Positions 61,673-64,000 of a DNA stretch of 64,000 nucleotides are shown here, piece by piece. Below the pieces are notes generated by a model. That model saw nothing but the letters and a program-made list of their open reading frames with translations, made no database searches and was not told where the DNA came from. The DNA lies in contig NZ_PGTZ01000007.1 in assembly GCF_002798015.1 (NCBI RefSeq), positions 452,222 to 516,221 of the forward strand, written 5' to 3'. Source of the stretch: Luteimicrobium subarcticum. GTDB taxonomy: Bacteria; Actinomycetota; Actinomycetes; Actinomycetales; Cellulomonadaceae. Position 1 is the stretch's first letter; every line of letters begins with the position of its first letter. The position numbers were made by a program, and so were the translations under genes.

Positions 61673-64000
61673 TCAGTGCGCGTAGACCGCGATCTCGGAG
61701 AGCTGCGCCCCGGCGCTGCCCGTGTTGCTCGAGACGGTGAACGTCAGGTGCTGCGCCTCGACGGCCGGGAACGTGAGGGTCACGGCGTCGTCGTCGACGC
61801 CCGAGTCGAACGTGTAGCGGTCCGGCTGGGCGGGGTCGCGCAGCGCGGTGCTCGTGACGCCGGCGACCGGGACACCGTCGGCGGACACGGTGATCGTCTG
61901 GTCCCGCACGCCCCAGCTCGGCGGCAGCGACAGGACGACCCGGCGGACCGTCGTCGTCTGCCCGAGGTCGACGGTCGCGGACTGGGGGAGCCCTGCCGCG
62001 TTGTCGCTCTCCCAGTAGCCGTTCCCGCTCCCCGCGTCGCCGTCGACCAGCTTGGCGGGGCCGTACCAGTCGTTGACCTGCGAGGTCGCGGTGGTGGCGC
62101 GCCCGAGTGCGAGGTCGCCGTCCGGGTCGAAGCCCACCCCGGTGAGCATCACGACGTACGGCCCGGCCGGTGAGGTCGAGTCGACCGTCACGAGCCCTGA
62201 GTAGTTCTTCGACGCGGTCGGGGCGAACGCGAGCCCGAGCTCGCACGCGCCGCCCACGGCGATCGTCGCGCACCCGTGCGTCACGGTGAACCCGGCGGGC
62301 GGCAGCACCTGCTGGACGGTGACGGGCTCCGGGCCGGGGTTGGTGATCGTCAGTGTCCGGGTGGTGGTCGAGCCCAGCGACTGGAACCCGAAGCCGACGC
62401 CGTCAGGCTGGTCGAGCACGAGCTGCCCGGCGGCGGGCAGGCCGCAGCGGCTCGACGACCAGCCCAGGTTCAGGCCGGTGCGACGCACGACGAAGCCGCT
62501 CGCGCAGTCCTCGACCCCGACCGTCCCGAGGCCCGTGGCGACGACGGACGAGAAGGTGCCCGAGCCCGCCGCCGAGAGCTGGAGCGCGGAGCTCCCCGCC
62601 TTCGCGACCGCGACGCGTGACACGCTCAGACCCGTCACGGACGAGCCGTCGACCTGGACCCCTGCGAACGAGGAGTCCGCGAGCACCGAGTCGCTCACCA
62701 CGACCTTGCCCGTGATCGGCGCGTCGTCGGCCCAGACCCACACCGCGCCGATCTGCGTGGGCGCGTTCGGCACGAGGCCGCCCGTGCGCAGGAACAGGTT
62801 CCCGGACGCGGTCGTGGTCCCGGACAGCGGCACGGAGCCGAACCGGTTGCCGATCTCGATGCCCGCGCCCTGCGTCACGGTGTCCGCGGCGACGGAGTGC
62901 GTCACGGCGTTGTCGTGGCCGCCGTAGAGACCGAAGCCGTTCGCGAGCACGGGCGACGACACCGTGACGTGGTCGACGGTGTCGCCGTGGTCGGCGCGCT
63001 GGTCGGACCACAGCGCGACGCCGTCGTCACCGGTCCCGCGGACGAACACGTCGCGCAGCGTCGTGTCGCTGACACCGCCGTGCAGGTTGATGCCGTCCGC
63101 CCACGTGTCCTGGACGCGCAGGTGCGTCAGCGTGAGGCCCGACGACGGGCCGTCGAACCACGCGCCCACCTTGGTGTGCTCGATCCACACGTCGTCGACG
63201 GTCGAGCCGCCGCCCATCGAGCCGCCGAGCCCGGAGTCGGACGTCGCGTCGTCGCGCACGGTGGTGTCGCCCTGGATCGTGAAGCCTGACAGGTGCACGC
63301 CGGTGCTCGTCGCGGGGGACGCCGCACCGTAGACGCCGACGCCGGCGCCGCGGAGCGTCGTGTACCAGGGTCCGGCGCCGGCCAGGGAGACCTGGTCGAC
63401 GACGAGGTGCCGCGTCACGGCGTATGTGCCCGGGGCTAGCCAGACGCCGGTGCCCCGGGCGCTCGCGGCGTCGAGCGCCGTCTGGATCGCGGCGCCCGAG
63501 TCGGTGGCGCCGGTGGGGTCTGCGCCGAACGTGCGGGCGTCGAGGAAGCCGGCGGGCGACGCGGTGGGCGCGCCGACGAGCTCGAGGTCGGCGAGGTCGA
63601 CGACGGTGCCGTCCGACGTGGCGGCGAGCCGGAGCGTCGTGCCGGCCGGGAGGGTCCGGCCGAGCAGTGCGTGCGCGTCGTCGAAGACGTGGTGCGGTCC
63701 GCCGTCGGCCGGGTCGTTCGTGAAGGGGTAGTTCCCGTACGCCCAGGCGTAGCGGGAGGTCAGGGGCAGGCTCGTGACCGCGCGGCCGTCGGCGCTGACC
63801 GCCAGGGTCGACGTCGTGCCGTCCGGGACGGAGTACCGCACGTCGAGGGCGTTCGCGGGGCGCGCCAGCACGATGTCGACGTGCTGCCCCGCGGCGAGGC
63901 GGACGGCCCGCCGGCCGGACGCCTCGGCGGCGACGGTCGTGAACGCACGGGAGGCGGCGAGCACGGTGCCGTCCGTGCGGGCGCTCTCGGCCTCGTGCTC
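61673..64000 (-). CDS. Secreted beta-helix glucanase-like protein (GH87/mycodextranase type), partial
   Basis: Open to the window edge, so the signal peptide and start are missing; 775 residues visible. Order: a carbohydrate-binding module (RTDGTVLAASRAFTTVAAEA, LTSRYAWAYGNYPF), a right-handed beta-helix starting at DARTFGADPTGATDSGAAI with WADGINLHGG and GTGDDGVALWS, an abnormal-spindle-like/choice-of-anchor segment (TITNPGPEPVTVQQVL), and a C-terminal discoidin (F5/8-type) domain (ATVDLGQTTTVRRVVL). The paired Asp motifs fit GH87 alpha-1,3-glucanases or polygalacturonase-like enzymes; the substrate is inferred. It converges on the sacsin gene. Confidence 0.78.
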   Translation of the reverse strand, partial: EHEAESARTDGTVLAASRAFTTVAAEASGRRAVRLAAGQHVDIVLARPANALDVRYSVPDGTTSTLAVSADGRAVTSLPLTSRYAWAYGNYPFTNDPADGGPHHVFDDAHALLGRTLPAGTTLRLAATSDGTVVDLADLELVGAPTASPAGFLDARTFGADPTGATDSGAAIQTALDAASARGTGVWLAPGTYAVTRHLVVDQVSLAGAGPWYTTLRGAGVGVYGAASPATSTGVHLSGFTIQGDTTVRDDATSDSGLGGSMGGGSTVDDVWIEHTKVGAWFDGPSSGLTLTHLRVQDTWADGINLHGGVSDTTLRDVFVRGTGDDGVALWSDQRADHGDTVDHVTVSSPVLANGFGLYGGHDNAVTHSVAADTVTQGAGIEIGNRFGSVPLSGTTTASGNLFLRTGGLVPNAPTQIGAVWVWADDAPITGKVVVSDSVLADSSFAGVQVDGSSVTGLSVSRVAVAKAGSSALQLSAAGSGTFSSVVATGLGTVGVEDCASGFVVRRTGLNLGWSSSRCGLPAAGQLVLDQPDGVGFGFQSLGSTTTRTLTITNPGPEPVTVQQVLPPAGFTVTHGCATIAVGGACELGLAFAPTASKNYSGLVTVDSTSPAGPYVVMLTGVGFDPDGDLALGRATTATSQVNDWYGPAKLVDGDAGSGNGYWESDNAAGLPQSATVDLGQTTTVRRVVLSLPPSWGVRDQTITVSADGVPVAGVTSTALRDPAQPDRYTFDSGVDDDAVTLTFPAVEAQHLTFTVSSNTGSAGAQLSEIAVYAH

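Overview
This is a 64 kb chromosomal window from a very high-GC actinobacterium, most likely a member of the Cellulomonadaceae or a near relative (Micrococcales). The lineage call rests on gene content: mycothiol synthesis (mshA), Lsr2, CarD next to an LpqE-like lipoprotein, the SenX3-RegX3/PhoU/Pst phosphate system, a helicase XPB with its helicase-associated partner, DUF3263/DUF3027/DUF4031/DUF4032 genes, a stand-alone GroEL under CIRCE control, and promoters reduced to a TANNNT -10 box. Nearly all of it is ordinary core genome. No CRISPR array, rRNA, intact insertion sequence or prophage is visible.

Layout. 1-7.2 kb: cofactor block (DUF2520 dehydrogenase, panC, panD, nadB, then a 28-bp inverted-repeat structure, nadC, lysS). 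7.2-11.7 kb: small membrane protein, lsr2, lactonase-like propeller, mshA, F420-type nitroreductase, gpmA. 11.9-18.9 kb: phosphate regulon (phoU, senX3-regX3, pstSCAB) with two PHO-box-like sites. 19.0-25.5 kb: the conserved lpqE-like/carD/ispD/ispF/cysS/rlmB cluster with a TetR gene inserted, then a transglutaminase-like gene. 25.6-30.5 kb, minus strand: DUF4032 kinase-like gene, MsmK/UgpC-type sugar ABC ATPase and a fused trehalose-6-phosphate synthase/phosphatase.

30.7-34.4 kb: a membrane Ser/Thr kinase, a DsbA-like thioredoxin, tRNA-Thr(UGU), then a lower-GC, partly decayed patch with a broken gene and a small secreted four-cysteine protein. 34.5-39.0 kb: a PadR-regulated permease-prefix protein and a DrrAB/NodIJ-type ABC exporter. 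39.0-44.3 kb: GDSL hydrolase, DUF3263, LytR_C protein, cold-shock protein, a phytoene-desaturase-like oxidoreductase with no ordinary start codon, and an HTTM membrane operon. 44.3-48.5 kb: groEL, catalase, DUF4031, WXG100-like protein. 48.6-52.7 kb: HD hydrolase, an OmpR-type two-component pair, NYN nuclease, DUF2087. 52.7-61.6 kb: XPB helicase, helicase-associated/WYL-like protein, a long cold-shock protein, DUF3027 and a giant sacsin-like ATPase. 61.7 kb-end: a secreted beta-helix glucanase-like protein cut by the window edge.

No single gene set looks like an entirely new system. The most unusual non-coding signals are the dyad of six 11-mers upstream of nadC, the repeated leaderless promoter signature (TANNNT, 6-7 nt, then ATG/GTG), a CRP-like site placed exactly at -41.5 before the sugar ABC ATPase, a long hairpin between gpmA and phoU, and the decayed island beside tRNA-Thr. 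The CTG start overlapping a cold-shock gene stop is the oddest coding feature.
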